From a virus, in IMG/VR virus record IMGVR_UViG_3300017762_000099, positions 1-20,833 of that record: a DNA stretch of 20,833 bases. One strand, 5' to 3'. Numbering within the stretch: the stretch's first letter is position 1; every line of letters starts with the position of its first letter. Made by a program: the position numbers and the translations under genes. Below are positions 1-7,649 of this stretch, piece after piece. The notes below the pieces were generated by a model. That model saw only the letters and a program-made list of their open reading frames with translations. It was not told where the DNA came from and searched no databases.

Positions 1-1794
1 CAAGCAAGACAATCTACAGTTACTGCTGGCGCCACTACTGTTAATACCACTTCATTTACTGCAACTGCAAATCAAACAACGTTTTCTGTAAATTATACCG
101 TCGGTAAGCTGAATGTATATCTAAATGGTATTTTACTTGATGCTGCTGACTTTACTGCTACAAACGGAACAAGTGTTGTACTTGGCACAGCCGCAGACGT
201 TGGAGATATCTTACACGCTATTACATATGACACTGTAACAGCAAGCACAATCGATTCTGCTGGTATTAGTTCAATCATTACGGCTGATGTAGATGCGTCA
301 TTTATTAACGCGTTAACGATTGATGCCGATACTCTTGGTGGACAGAACTCAGCTTATCACCTCGATTATACAAACTTTACAAATACACCTACCATTCCTA
401 CAAACAATAATCAGTTAACCAATGGTGCTGGATACTTAACTAGCTTCACAGAAACAAATGACCTGTCAAGCGCAGTTACTTGGGCTAATATTCCAGATGC
501 AAATGTACCACAAAGCGCAGTTACTCAGCATCAAGCAGCATTAAGTATCACCGAGTCACAAATTTCAGATCTTGGTACATACTTAACATCTTCTGATCTT
601 TCAACATATGCTACTCAAACATATGTAACTAATGCAGTCAACGATGTCATCGATGCGGCGCCTGGTGCTCTTGATACATTAAATGAGTTAGCAGCTGCAT
701 TAGGTGATGATGCGAACTTCAGTACAACTGTTACTAATCAAATAGCAGGTAAGCTAGACTCTGCTCAAGCGATTGCAACCATAACTGGTTCTGATCTGGA
801 TATGGGTGGAAATAAAGTCCTCTTCGGTAATGTATATTCAGCCGAAAGCGACTTACCGTCTGCTTCTTCTTATCACGGTATGTTTGCTCACGTGCATGCT
901 ACTGGTGCTGGTTACTTCGCACATGGTGGTAACTGGATCAAGTTAGCAAACAACAGCGACATTCCGTCAGTAATCGATTCAGCTGGCATTAGTTCTATTA
1001 TTACTGCTGATGTAGATGCATCGTTTGTAAACGGATTAGGTATTACAAGTTATGCTAACTCTGATGTAGACACTCACTTAAATCAAAGCTCAGCATCTTC
1101 TAATGAAGTTCTTTCGTGGAACGGATCAGATTATGCTTGGGTAGCGCAGTCAAGTGGTGGTGGAACAGATTCGGCTACAGTAAGTTCGATTATTACTGCT
1201 GATGTTGATGCCGCATTTGTTACAAATCTTGGCTTTACTGCCGGTAGTGGCGCAGCTACAACATCTGATGGTATCGATACAACATATGTCTATACGGCAA
1301 CAGCTAATCAAACGGCATTTAGTGGAAGTGATAATAATTCTGCTACTTTAAGTTATACTGCTAATTCAATAATGGTATACTTAAATGGTATCTTATTGAT
1401 TCCAACTACAGATTATACTGCAACTAATGGAACTACTGTAACATTAGCTTCTGGTGCAGCTGCTAACGATGAAGTCATGATTGTTACAGTTAAATCTGGA
1501 CCTAAGACATGGACAGAAAAATCTGGCAACTATACAGCTACTGCCGGTGATAAACTCTTTATCGATGTATCGGGTGGCACAGCAACTGTAACACTTCCAG
1601 CATCTCCAAATATGGGTAATGAAGTGAGAGTTATCGATGCCACGGGTAATGCTGCGACTAATAATATTACTATAAATAGAAATGGTAATAATATTAATGG
1701 AGCAGCAGACAACCTAGTATTAGATGTCAACAGAGCAGCTATCGGATTAGCTTATTACAATTCAACTCAAGGCTGGGTATTAATAGAGAGATAA
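1..1794 (+). CDS. Tail fibre / virion appendage protein, 5'-truncated by the window edge
   Basis: Frame 1 is open from the first base to the TAA at 1792-1794, giving at least 597 residues; the ATG at 802 is internal, because the same frame is uninterrupted upstream and carries the same repeat types. The protein is low in charge and rich in Thr, Ser, Ala, Asn and Gly, as in phage fibres. A module with the core YLNGILL and TATNGT occurs at about residues 20-79 and again at 432-497. A short SSIITADVDA unit occurs three times. The segment around nt 680-715 encodes LNELAAALGDD, a motif frequent in marine phage fibres. The last ~90 residues (from about 508) form a beta-rich cap with TVTLPASP and end in GWVLIER. 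It is followed after one base by the LamG gene. Fibre function is inferred from composition, repeats and neighbours; the receptor is unknown. Confidence 0.75.
   Translation, partial: QARQSTVTAGATTVNTTSFTATANQTTFSVNYTVGKLNVYLNGILLDAADFTATNGTSVVLGTAADVGDILHAITYDTVTASTIDSAGISSIITADVDASFINALTIDADTLGGQNSAYHLDYTNFTNTPTIPTNNNQLTNGAGYLTSFTETNDLSSAVTWANIPDANVPQSAVTQHQAALSITESQISDLGTYLTSSDLSTYATQTYVTNAVNDVIDAAPGALDTLNELAAALGDDANFSTTVTNQIAGKLDSAQAIATITGSDLDMGGNKVLFGNVYSAESDLPSASSYHGMFAHVHATGAGYFAHGGNWIKLANNSDIPSVIDSAGISSIITADVDASFVNGLGITSYANSDVDTHLNQSSASSNEVLSWNGSDYAWVAQSSGGGTDSATVSSIITADVDAAFVTNLGFTAGSGAATTSDGIDTTYVYTATANQTAFSGSDNNSATLSYTANSIMVYLNGILLIPTTDYTATNGTTVTLASGAAANDEVMIVTVKSGPKTWTEKSGNYTATAGDKLFIDVSGGTATVTLPASPNMGNEVRVIDATGNAATNNITINRNGNNINGAADNLVLDVNRAAIGLAYYNSTQGWVLIER
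58..237 (+). repeat. Fibre module copy 1 (YLNGILL / TATNGT)
   Basis: Coding repeat of about 60 residues: a TATANQT start, a YLNGILL strand, a TATNGT turn and a Gly/Ala/Asp-rich end. A second, diverged copy lies at 1294-1491 in the same protein. This reads as a repeated beta-rich shaft or attachment module in a modular fibre. Confidence 0.7.
250..1227 (+). repeat. Three dispersed copies of an SSIITADVDA coding unit
   Basis: Copies lie at 250-309, 973-1032 and 1168-1227. Each is about 20 codons and encodes SSIITADVDA followed by a small residue and F. Copies 1 and 2 also share the preceding IDSAGI. Nucleotide identity is high but broken mostly at third codon positions, so the copies are old or under protein-level selection. 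They separate the larger fibre modules. Confidence 0.7.
1294..1491 (+). repeat. Fibre module copy 2 (YLNGILL / TATNGT)
   Basis: Second copy of the module at 58-237. It keeps TATANQT, VYLNGILL and YTATNGTTVTL, with a short insertion between TATANQT and the YLNGILL strand. It directly precedes the C-terminal cap domain. Confidence 0.7.
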
Positions 1795-1795
1795 T

Positions 1796-4270
1796 ATGGC
1801 AACTTATTCAAGCGTTAAACAAGCAGTAGCAGATGCAGCCGGAGTTGGCGGTTCTGTAACCACATATTCTACACCTGCAAACTTACCTACATCTGGTAAT
1901 GAAGCTGGAGACCAAGCCTTTGTCTCTAGCAATAATCGTTTGTATATTTGGAATGGTAGTGGTTGGTATAACATTGCTCTTATTAATACTAGCCCATCGT
2001 TTAGTAGTTCACCAGATGGCACATATGAATTAGCTACCGACGGTTCTACTACAACAATCACATTGGTAGCTGCTGATCCAGAAGGATTAGATATCACGTA
2101 TACTACTACAACAGATTCGAATTTTGATGGTCTTGCTACAGTATCAAATGATTCTTCAGTGTTTACAATTACTCCGCGTTCCGAGGATTCCGCTACCGCT
2201 GAGTCAGGCAATCTAACATTTAAGGCATCGGACGGTGTTAACCTTGTATCCGCAATTTCTCAATTTACACTAACATTTGCTACAGCTGCGATTGAGAACT
2301 CGGCTTATACTGCTGTCCTAGCAAAAGCGACTGGTAATGCTGGCACAAACACTACATTTACTGATGGCTCAACAAACAGTCATACTATTACAACGGTAGG
2401 AGATGCGCACTCAACAGCATTTACACCATACCATCCTGGTGGATATAGTGCTTATTTTGATGGTACCGGTGACAGTTTACAATTAACAACTTCCGGAGAT
2501 TTGCAAGCAATAGGTAGATCAGGCGCGGCCGCGACAATTGAAGCGTGGGTATATTTAAATTCCGCACCGTCAAGTAGTGGCACTGCAATTTATTCTCAAG
2601 GAACCGCGGGTTCAACTAGCGGTAGTAACATTATATCTCTTGAGATCCAAAGCAACAGAACTTTGCGGGCCATGGTTAATGGAGGTTATAGTAATACTAG
2701 TGGTTGTCCAATAAGTACCGGTACTGTACCATTACAAGAATGGACACATGTTGCTTTAGTTTTGAATAGTGGTACTTGGACACTATACATAAATGGAGCT
2801 GCAGACGGTACGGCATCAGGATCTTATCCTAGCGGCACATCGCACTCTACTGCTTATATTGGTAGAATATTTTATGATGCTGGTAGAACTGGCGATATGT
2901 ATGTAAGAGATCTCAGGATTACTAGTACTGCGGTTTATACCACCACATTTACACCACCGGATTCAACATTAACTGCCGTTACAAATACAAAATTATTAGC
3001 GTGTCATTTACCATATATAGGTGACGGATCAACTAGCAATTATACTATTACGTCAAACGGAGATGCATGTACTGAAAGATTTGGTCCGTATGACTATGCA
3101 TACAATACAGCTAATCACGGCTCTTCTGTATATTTTGATGGCAGTGGTGATTACCTTCAAATTTCTGATGCTGCTAGTTTAGAATTTGGATCTAGTAATT
3201 TTACAATTGAATTCTGGTATTATGGCAATGACACTGATCAATATGCAACACTTGCAACCAAAGGTGCAATCACCGGTGGAGCTACTGGTCAATATGTTAT
3301 TATGATGAATCACAACAACACAGGTGATATAGCTGTGTATTTTGCTGATCATGCTACAAATGCGCCGATGATGATTACTACTAGTGACGTTGGGGTTTCA
3401 AGTAATAGCTGGACTCATATTGCTATAGTTAGAAATGGAACCTCTTGGAATTTATATGTCAATGGAGCATTAGAGGTTAGTGTAACATCTTCTCTTACAG
3501 TTGCAAACTCTGCAGCTGATGTGTATATTGGTAGAGATCCTACTTATGGAAGAGACTTATCAGGATATATTAAAGATTTTAGAATTGTTAATGGTACAGC
3601 TGTCTATACATCAGCATTTACACCACCTACTGAGCCGTTAACTGCAATTACAAATACGGGAATGCTGCTTACAGCATCTCCTAGCATTTATAATGCCGCT
3701 GGGTTATCTAATAGTATAAAATTATACGGTAATACCCAATCATCTACCGCTCAAACTAAAAACGCTTCTTCGTCAATACATGTTGATGGATCTGGTGACT
3801 ATGCAACTGTAGAGGATAATACAATATTCGCTAATACTGACGTTTTCACAGCGGAATGTTGGGTATATCCTACTGCTTCTCCATCCCAACCAATTATATT
3901 TGGCCAATGGACTAGTCCACAAAGTTGGGGGATATTACTCTCAAATAATTCAAACAGATATGCTAGATTGATTTTCCATGATGGTCAATATCGCGATACT
4001 ACGACGAGTACTCAGCTAGCATTAAATGCTTGGTCACATCTTGCTTTGGTTAAGGATGGATCTACTGCGAAATTGTACGTTAATGGCGCATTAGCAGGAA
4101 CACGAACAGGGTTAGGAACTCTTACTGGAGGAGATAATACTCTTAGTATTGGGGCGAATGCTTCTGGCCAATATGCGTTCCAGGGATATATCGAAGACGC
4201 TAGATTTACTCCAGGTCTTGCAAGATATACAGATACTTTTACACCTCCAACAAGTGAGTTAGAAGGTTAA
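1796..4270 (+). CDS. Large adhesin-like virion protein with three LamG-type units
   Basis: 824 residues starting one base after the upstream stop. Residues 1-65 form an N-terminal module (LP, AFVSSNNRLYIWNGSGWYNI) resembling the N-termini of the propeller genes at 13738-17345. Residues ~66-165 look like an Ig or cadherin-like domain (DPEGLDITY, FKASDGVN). Three concanavalin A-like (LamG/Laminin_G_3) units follow at ~215-388, ~440-612 and ~658-820. Each has an FDG/VDGSGDY opening, a WTH(V/I)A or WSHLA strand, a Y(I/V)NGA strand and a TFTPP or AFTPP end. The linkers between units are related too (DGSTSN-TIT). LamG folds commonly bind glycans, so I infer a surface-binding fibre or tail-tip adhesin. 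The stop overlaps the gp13 start by one base (TAATG). The ligand is not readable from sequence. Confidence 0.8.
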   Translation: MATYSSVKQAVADAAGVGGSVTTYSTPANLPTSGNEAGDQAFVSSNNRLYIWNGSGWYNIALINTSPSFSSSPDGTYELATDGSTTTITLVAADPEGLDITYTTTTDSNFDGLATVSNDSSVFTITPRSEDSATAESGNLTFKASDGVNLVSAISQFTLTFATAAIENSAYTAVLAKATGNAGTNTTFTDGSTNSHTITTVGDAHSTAFTPYHPGGYSAYFDGTGDSLQLTTSGDLQAIGRSGAAATIEAWVYLNSAPSSSGTAIYSQGTAGSTSGSNIISLEIQSNRTLRAMVNGGYSNTSGCPISTGTVPLQEWTHVALVLNSGTWTLYINGAADGTASGSYPSGTSHSTAYIGRIFYDAGRTGDMYVRDLRITSTAVYTTTFTPPDSTLTAVTNTKLLACHLPYIGDGSTSNYTITSNGDACTERFGPYDYAYNTANHGSSVYFDGSGDYLQISDAASLEFGSSNFTIEFWYYGNDTDQYATLATKGAITGGATGQYVIMMNHNNTGDIAVYFADHATNAPMMITTSDVGVSSNSWTHIAIVRNGTSWNLYVNGALEVSVTSSLTVANSAADVYIGRDPTYGRDLSGYIKDFRIVNGTAVYTSAFTPPTEPLTAITNTGMLLTASPSIYNAAGLSNSIKLYGNTQSSTAQTKNASSSIHVDGSGDYATVEDNTIFANTDVFTAECWVYPTASPSQPIIFGQWTSPQSWGILLSNNSNRYARLIFHDGQYRDTTTSTQLALNAWSHLALVKDGSTAKLYVNGALAGTRTGLGTLTGGDNTLSIGANASGQYAFQGYIEDARFTPGLARYTDTFTPPTSELEG

Positions 4271-5025
4271 TGGCAAATCCAAATTCAAGAGATTCTTTAA
4301 TTGAATACTGTAAACGACGTCTTGGTGATCCAGTCATCGAGATTAATGTTGATGAGGATCAATTAGAAGATAGACTCGATGAGGCTCTTCAGTACTATCA
4401 AGAGTATCATTCCGAATCTACTCTTAGAACATATCTTAAGCATCTAGTGACAGCTGATGATGTAACTAATGAATATATTCCATTAGCGTCTGATATTACG
4501 TTTGTATCTAAGATGTTTCCAATTGCAAGTAACTTCTCAATGTCTAGAAATTTCTTTGATATCAAATATCAGATGATGCTAAATGATGTTGCTGACTTAC
4601 AAAACTTTGCAGGTGATTTAGCGTATTACGATCAGATGCAACAATATCTTGGTATGCTAGATATGAAATTGAATGGTACGCCGCAAATTCAGTTTTCTAG
4701 AAAACAAAATAGACTCTACGTCTTTGGCGATTTTCAAGATAAAGATATTTTAGAAGGCGATTATATAGTTGCAGAAGTTTATAAGATTATTGATCCGAAT
4801 ACACATACTTCAATATATAATGATATATGGCTAAAAGAATATACTACTGCACTAATTAAACAACAATGGGGTGCAAACTTAATTAAATTCGAAGGTATGC
4901 AACTTCCAGGTGGTGTGATCCTTAATGGACGACAAATCTACGATGATGCAACCGGAGAAATTGAAAGACTGAGAGAAACTATCAGACTTGAACACGAAAT
5001 GCCGGCTGACTTCTTTGTAGGTTAA
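4270..5025 (+). CDS. 13: Neck protein gp13 (T4-like head completion)
   Basis: 251 residues (T4 gp13 is about 309). In T4, gp13 acts with gp14 at the neck to complete the DNA-filled head for tail joining. Typical features of marine gp13 homologues are the opening with RDSLIEYCKRRLGDPVIEIN, the helical stretch EDRLDEALQYYQEYH, and the C-terminal half with YNDIWLKEYTTALIKQQWG and LPGGVILNGRQIYDDA. The start is fixed by TAATG overlap with the upstream gene, with GAAGG a few bases before it. gp14 follows after one base. The assignment rests on recognised family sequence and on the gp13-14-15-16-17 order. Confidence 0.92.
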   Translation: MANPNSRDSLIEYCKRRLGDPVIEINVDEDQLEDRLDEALQYYQEYHSESTLRTYLKHLVTADDVTNEYIPLASDITFVSKMFPIASNFSMSRNFFDIKYQMMLNDVADLQNFAGDLAYYDQMQQYLGMLDMKLNGTPQIQFSRKQNRLYVFGDFQDKDILEGDYIVAEVYKIIDPNTHTSIYNDIWLKEYTTALIKQQWGANLIKFEGMQLPGGVILNGRQIYDDATGEIERLRETIRLEHEMPADFFVG

Positions 5026-5026
5026 T

Positions 5027-5893
5027 ATGAGAAATGTTTATTTTTCTGATAAAGTTAGATCAGAACAAAATCTTTACGACGACATAGTCATAGAATCGCT
5101 TAAGATCTATGGACAAGATCTCTATTATCTTCCGCGGGATATTGTAAATAAAGATCCGATTCTTGGTGAAGATGTACCATCTCGCTTTAATTCTTCATAT
5201 AAGATTGAAATGTATATCGAGAACGTCGAAGGATTTGACGGTGAAGGAGATCTCTTTACTCGATTTGGTGTAGAGATTAGAGACGAAGCTACGTTTATTG
5301 TATCTCGTCGTAGATGGAATATGACTATTGGCCAGTATGATAATGAGATTGAATCTGAAAGACCACGTGAAGGTGATCTATTATATCTTCCCATGACAAA
5401 TAAAATGTTTGAGATCTTACATGTTGAGCACGAGCAGCCATTCTATCAGCTATCTAATTTGCCAGTATATAAATTAAGAGCTCAGTTATTTGAATATAAT
5501 GACGAAGATTTAGATACAGGTATCGAAGTAATTGATGAAATAGAAACTAAATATGCTTATACATACATACTAACTCTTGGAGCAAATGGTGTAATCGAGA
5601 TTGGACAAACAGCTACGCAAACATTTACTGATGGTACAATTATGAGCGGAGAGGTTGCTAAGTGGTCAGACTCCGATAATAAGTTACACCTTATTCATGT
5701 TGGTGCAAATGACGGATTGTATCATAACTTTATTACATCTCAGCCTTTATTAGTAAATGATTCTAGTTATACTGTTACAGCAATAACAGAAGATAATAAG
5801 ATTTCTAATAATGAACAAAACGATGATTTCCAGTCAGACGCAGCTGGCTTCTTAGACTTTACCGAAAACAATCCCTTTGGAGATCCTAGCTAA
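5027..5893 (+). CDS. 14: Neck protein gp14 (T4-like head completion)
   Basis: 288 residues against about 256 in T4. The N-terminal ~180 residues carry the family pattern: MRNVYFSDKVRSEQNLYDD, then GQDLYYLPR, DPILGEDVPSRF, FGVEIRDEATFIVSRRRW and RPREGDLLYLP. gp14 is the partner of gp13 in the neck between portal and tail. The C-terminal ~90 residues (SGEVAKWSDSDNKLHLIHVG onward, ending FTENNPFGDPS) look like an added beta-rich domain of the kind seen in marine relatives. The stop TAA shares its last base with the ATG of the small membrane protein (TAATG), so translation is probably coupled. Confidence 0.92.
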   Translation: MRNVYFSDKVRSEQNLYDDIVIESLKIYGQDLYYLPRDIVNKDPILGEDVPSRFNSSYKIEMYIENVEGFDGEGDLFTRFGVEIRDEATFIVSRRRWNMTIGQYDNEIESERPREGDLLYLPMTNKMFEILHVEHEQPFYQLSNLPVYKLRAQLFEYNDEDLDTGIEVIDEIETKYAYTYILTLGANGVIEIGQTATQTFTDGTIMSGEVAKWSDSDNKLHLIHVGANDGLYHNFITSQPLLVNDSSYTVTAITEDNKISNNEQNDDFQSDAAGFLDFTENNPFGDPS

Positions 5894-6084
5894 TGTTTAG
5901 TCGTAAATGCAAAGAGCATCTAAATAGTGTTAACGAAAGCGGATTACAACACTTAACACATGCCGTAGGAGTTGCTGTTACTTTACAGTTATTAGTACCA
6001 GTTTTAATTATTCATGCTGTTGTGCCATGCATGTTTACTGAAACTGCAACAAAGACAATGAAGAAAATTATAGAGAAACGCTAA
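5893..6084 (+). CDS. Small single-span membrane protein, DUF6356-like
   Basis: 63 residues. A short N-terminal stretch contains CKEHLNSVNES, followed by one hydrophobic segment at about residues 21-46 that contains HAVGVAV and LLIPV-type sequence and ends in HAVVPCMF, then a basic tail (KKIIEKR). The H-L-x-S-V-x-E-S plus HA-x-x-P-x-x-F pattern is what I recall for the DUF6356 family of small proteins from bacteria and phages; that match is from memory. It is clearly a real gene: it overlaps its neighbours by one base on each side (TAATG twice) inside the neck/tail operon. The function is unknown. A holin-like or membrane-remodelling role is possible but unsupported. Confidence 0.75.
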   Translation: MFSRKCKEHLNSVNESGLQHLTHAVGVAVTLQLLVPVLIIHAVVPCMFTETATKTMKKIIEKR

Positions 6085-6875
6085 TGTTTGGAACGCATTT
6101 CTATCACGAGAAGATTAGAAAGAGTGTATCTATTTTTGGTGCGCTTTTTAATAACTTATATGTGATACGTAAAAATGCTAGTGGTGGTGTAATTAGCCAA
6201 GTTAAAGTGCCTTTGTCATATGCACCCAAATCTAAATTTCTAGAAAGATTAGCAGAAAATCCAGACTTAGATAATAATACTCAGGTTGCTGTTAAGTTGC
6301 CACGTATGTCATTCGAAATGACGTCATTAGTATATGATCAAACAAGGCAATTAACTAAAGTTTCTAACTTTAATACTATAGGTTCTGCAGTAGAGAATAG
6401 ACAAAAGTTTTATTCTCCTGTTCCTTATACAATTAATTTTCAGCTAAACGTATATGCTAAAACACAAGATGATGCTTTGCAAATTGTAGAACAAATTTTA
6501 CCTACATTTAATCCACAATACACAATAACAATTAAACCTTTTAATACTGAATATCCTACATTTAAGGAAGATATTCCTGTTGTTATTCAAGGCGTAGGAT
6601 TTACAGATGACTTTGAAGGATCTTTAGAGCAAAGACGCACTATTATTTACACATTAGATTTTGAAATGAAAGTGTCATTCTATGGACCAATAAATACAAA
6701 GGATATTATCAGAACCGGTATTGCAGATGTATTTCTACAAACAGCAGACTTAGATACTACTGATACAAAATTAGAAAAGATTACAGTTACTCCTAATCCT
6801 AGTAATGTAATCGGGCTATCAGATAGTGATTTTGGATTTACAACAGCTATTGATTTAAGCTTCGATAGCGCATAA
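6084..6875 (+). CDS. 15: gp15, tail terminator / sheath stabiliser
   Basis: 263 residues, close to T4 gp15 (272). In T4, gp15 caps the completed tail tube and sheath as a hexamer and docks to the neck. Family features include the MFGTHFYHEKIRKSVSIFG opening, KVPLSYAPKSKFLERL, LPRMSFEM, YDQTRQLTK and a central NFQLNVYAKTQDDALQIVEQ, followed by FTDDFEGSLEQRR. It starts in TAATG overlap with the membrane protein gene and ends 11 bases before the nuclease gene. The order gp14 / small protein / gp15 differs from T4 only by the 63-aa insertion. Confidence 0.92.
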   Translation: MFGTHFYHEKIRKSVSIFGALFNNLYVIRKNASGGVISQVKVPLSYAPKSKFLERLAENPDLDNNTQVAVKLPRMSFEMTSLVYDQTRQLTKVSNFNTIGSAVENRQKFYSPVPYTINFQLNVYAKTQDDALQIVEQILPTFNPQYTITIKPFNTEYPTFKEDIPVVIQGVGFTDDFEGSLEQRRTIIYTLDFEMKVSFYGPINTKDIIRTGIADVFLQTADLDTTDTKLEKITVTPNPSNVIGLSDSDFGFTTAIDLSFDSA

Positions 6876-6886
6876 AGGTAAATAAT

Positions 6887-7309
6887 ATGTATGAATATAG
6901 ATGTAAAGTAGTGCACATTGTTGATGGCGATACAGTTGATGTTGATATTGATTTAGGATTCGGTGTATGGTTACATAAAGAAAGAGTTCGTTTATTTGGG
7001 ATTGATACTCCAGAATCACGCACTAGAGATCTCGAAGAAAAAAAATATGGATTAGCGGCTAAAGATTTTCTAACAGGCTTATTAGATGATGAAGGTGGTA
7101 TTATTCTTAAGACTCATAAGGATGCTGAAGGCAAATTTGGTAGGATTTTAGGTGAACTTTGGAGAACTACTAACTATGCCGATAGGTCTATTAACCAATA
7201 TATGATTGAAAAGCATCATGCAGTTAACTACTATGGTCAATCAAAAGATGACATAGCTGAGCAACACTTGAAAAACCGTGAATTGGTACAGATTGATGGA
7301 AAAAAATGA
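6887..7309 (+). CDS. Staphylococcal-nuclease-like (thermonuclease) protein
   Basis: 140 residues forming one SNase (OB-fold) domain with no signal peptide or other domain, so it should act in the cytoplasm. Residues matching the Staphylococcus nuclease active site are all present: VDGDTV with D15, the RVRLFGIDTPE segment with R35, D40 and E43, and GKFGR with R86 as the second catalytic arginine. The family hydrolyses DNA or RNA in a Ca2+-dependent way. An AAAGG ribosome site precedes the ATG, and the 3' end overlaps gp16. Its place between gp15 and gp16 suggests a job during late infection, such as host nucleic acid breakdown or packaging-related cleavage. That role is inference; the fold and catalytic residues are seen directly. 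Confidence 0.9.
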   Translation: MYEYRCKVVHIVDGDTVDVDIDLGFGVWLHKERVRLFGIDTPESRTRDLEEKKYGLAAKDFLTGLLDDEGGIILKTHKDAEGKFGRILGELWRTTNYADRSINQYMIEKHHAVNYYGQSKDDIAEQHLKNRELVQIDGKK

Positions 7310-7649
7310 TAAAATCAAAAACGATTATGAGTATTCCCGTGATACTTATTATGAGTTAATTGAAAAAGGTCGTGAATCCTTAGAAGATATGATCGAAGTC
7401 GCTCGAGCTTCAGAGCATCCAAGAGCATATGAAGTCTTATCAGGTATGATTAAAAATATATCTGATGTTAATGATAAGCTAATGGATCTCAATAAGAAAA
7501 ATAAAGACATTACAACAGATAAAGAGCCGGCACAAATTGCAGGTTCAACCACAAATAATAATGTTTTTATAGGTTCTACGGCCGAGTTGCAAAAAATGCT
7601 TAATGATGATGAAGACGATATAATCGATGTCACTCCTGAATCAAGCTGA
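7296..7649 (+). CDS. 16: Terminase small subunit gp16
   Basis: 117 residues from the ATG at 7296. A GTG at 7278 would add six residues (NWYRL region), but neither start has a clear ribosome site, so translation is probably coupled to the nuclease stop at 7307-7309. Family features are YEYSRDTYYELIEKGRESL, the A-x-x-SEHPRAYEVL motif, a helical middle (NDKLMDLNKKNKDI), and a C-terminal NVFIGSTAELQKML before an acidic tail. gp16 recognises phage DNA and regulates gp17 during headful packaging. The gene overlaps gp17 by 23 bases in a different frame, the usual tight 16/17 coupling in T4-like phages. Confidence 0.9.
   Translation: MEKNDKIKNDYEYSRDTYYELIEKGRESLEDMIEVARASEHPRAYEVLSGMIKNISDVNDKLMDLNKKNKDITTDKEPAQIAGSTTNNNVFIGSTAELQKMLNDDEDDIIDVTPESS

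Noticed and set aside
1671-1678. TATAAATA late box inside the fibre gene
   Set aside because: It lies within coding sequence (TINRN region), 118 bases before the next start. It could act as a promoter for the LamG gene, but chance in AT-rich Asn/Ile codons is as likely.
802-1794. Separate gene starting at the ATG at 802
   Set aside because: The same frame is open back to base 1 and carries matching repeats upstream, and there is no ribosome site at 802; it is one truncated fibre gene.
7278-7295. GTG start for gp16
   Set aside because: It adds six residues unlike the family N-terminus and has no ribosome site; the ATG at 7296 is preferred.
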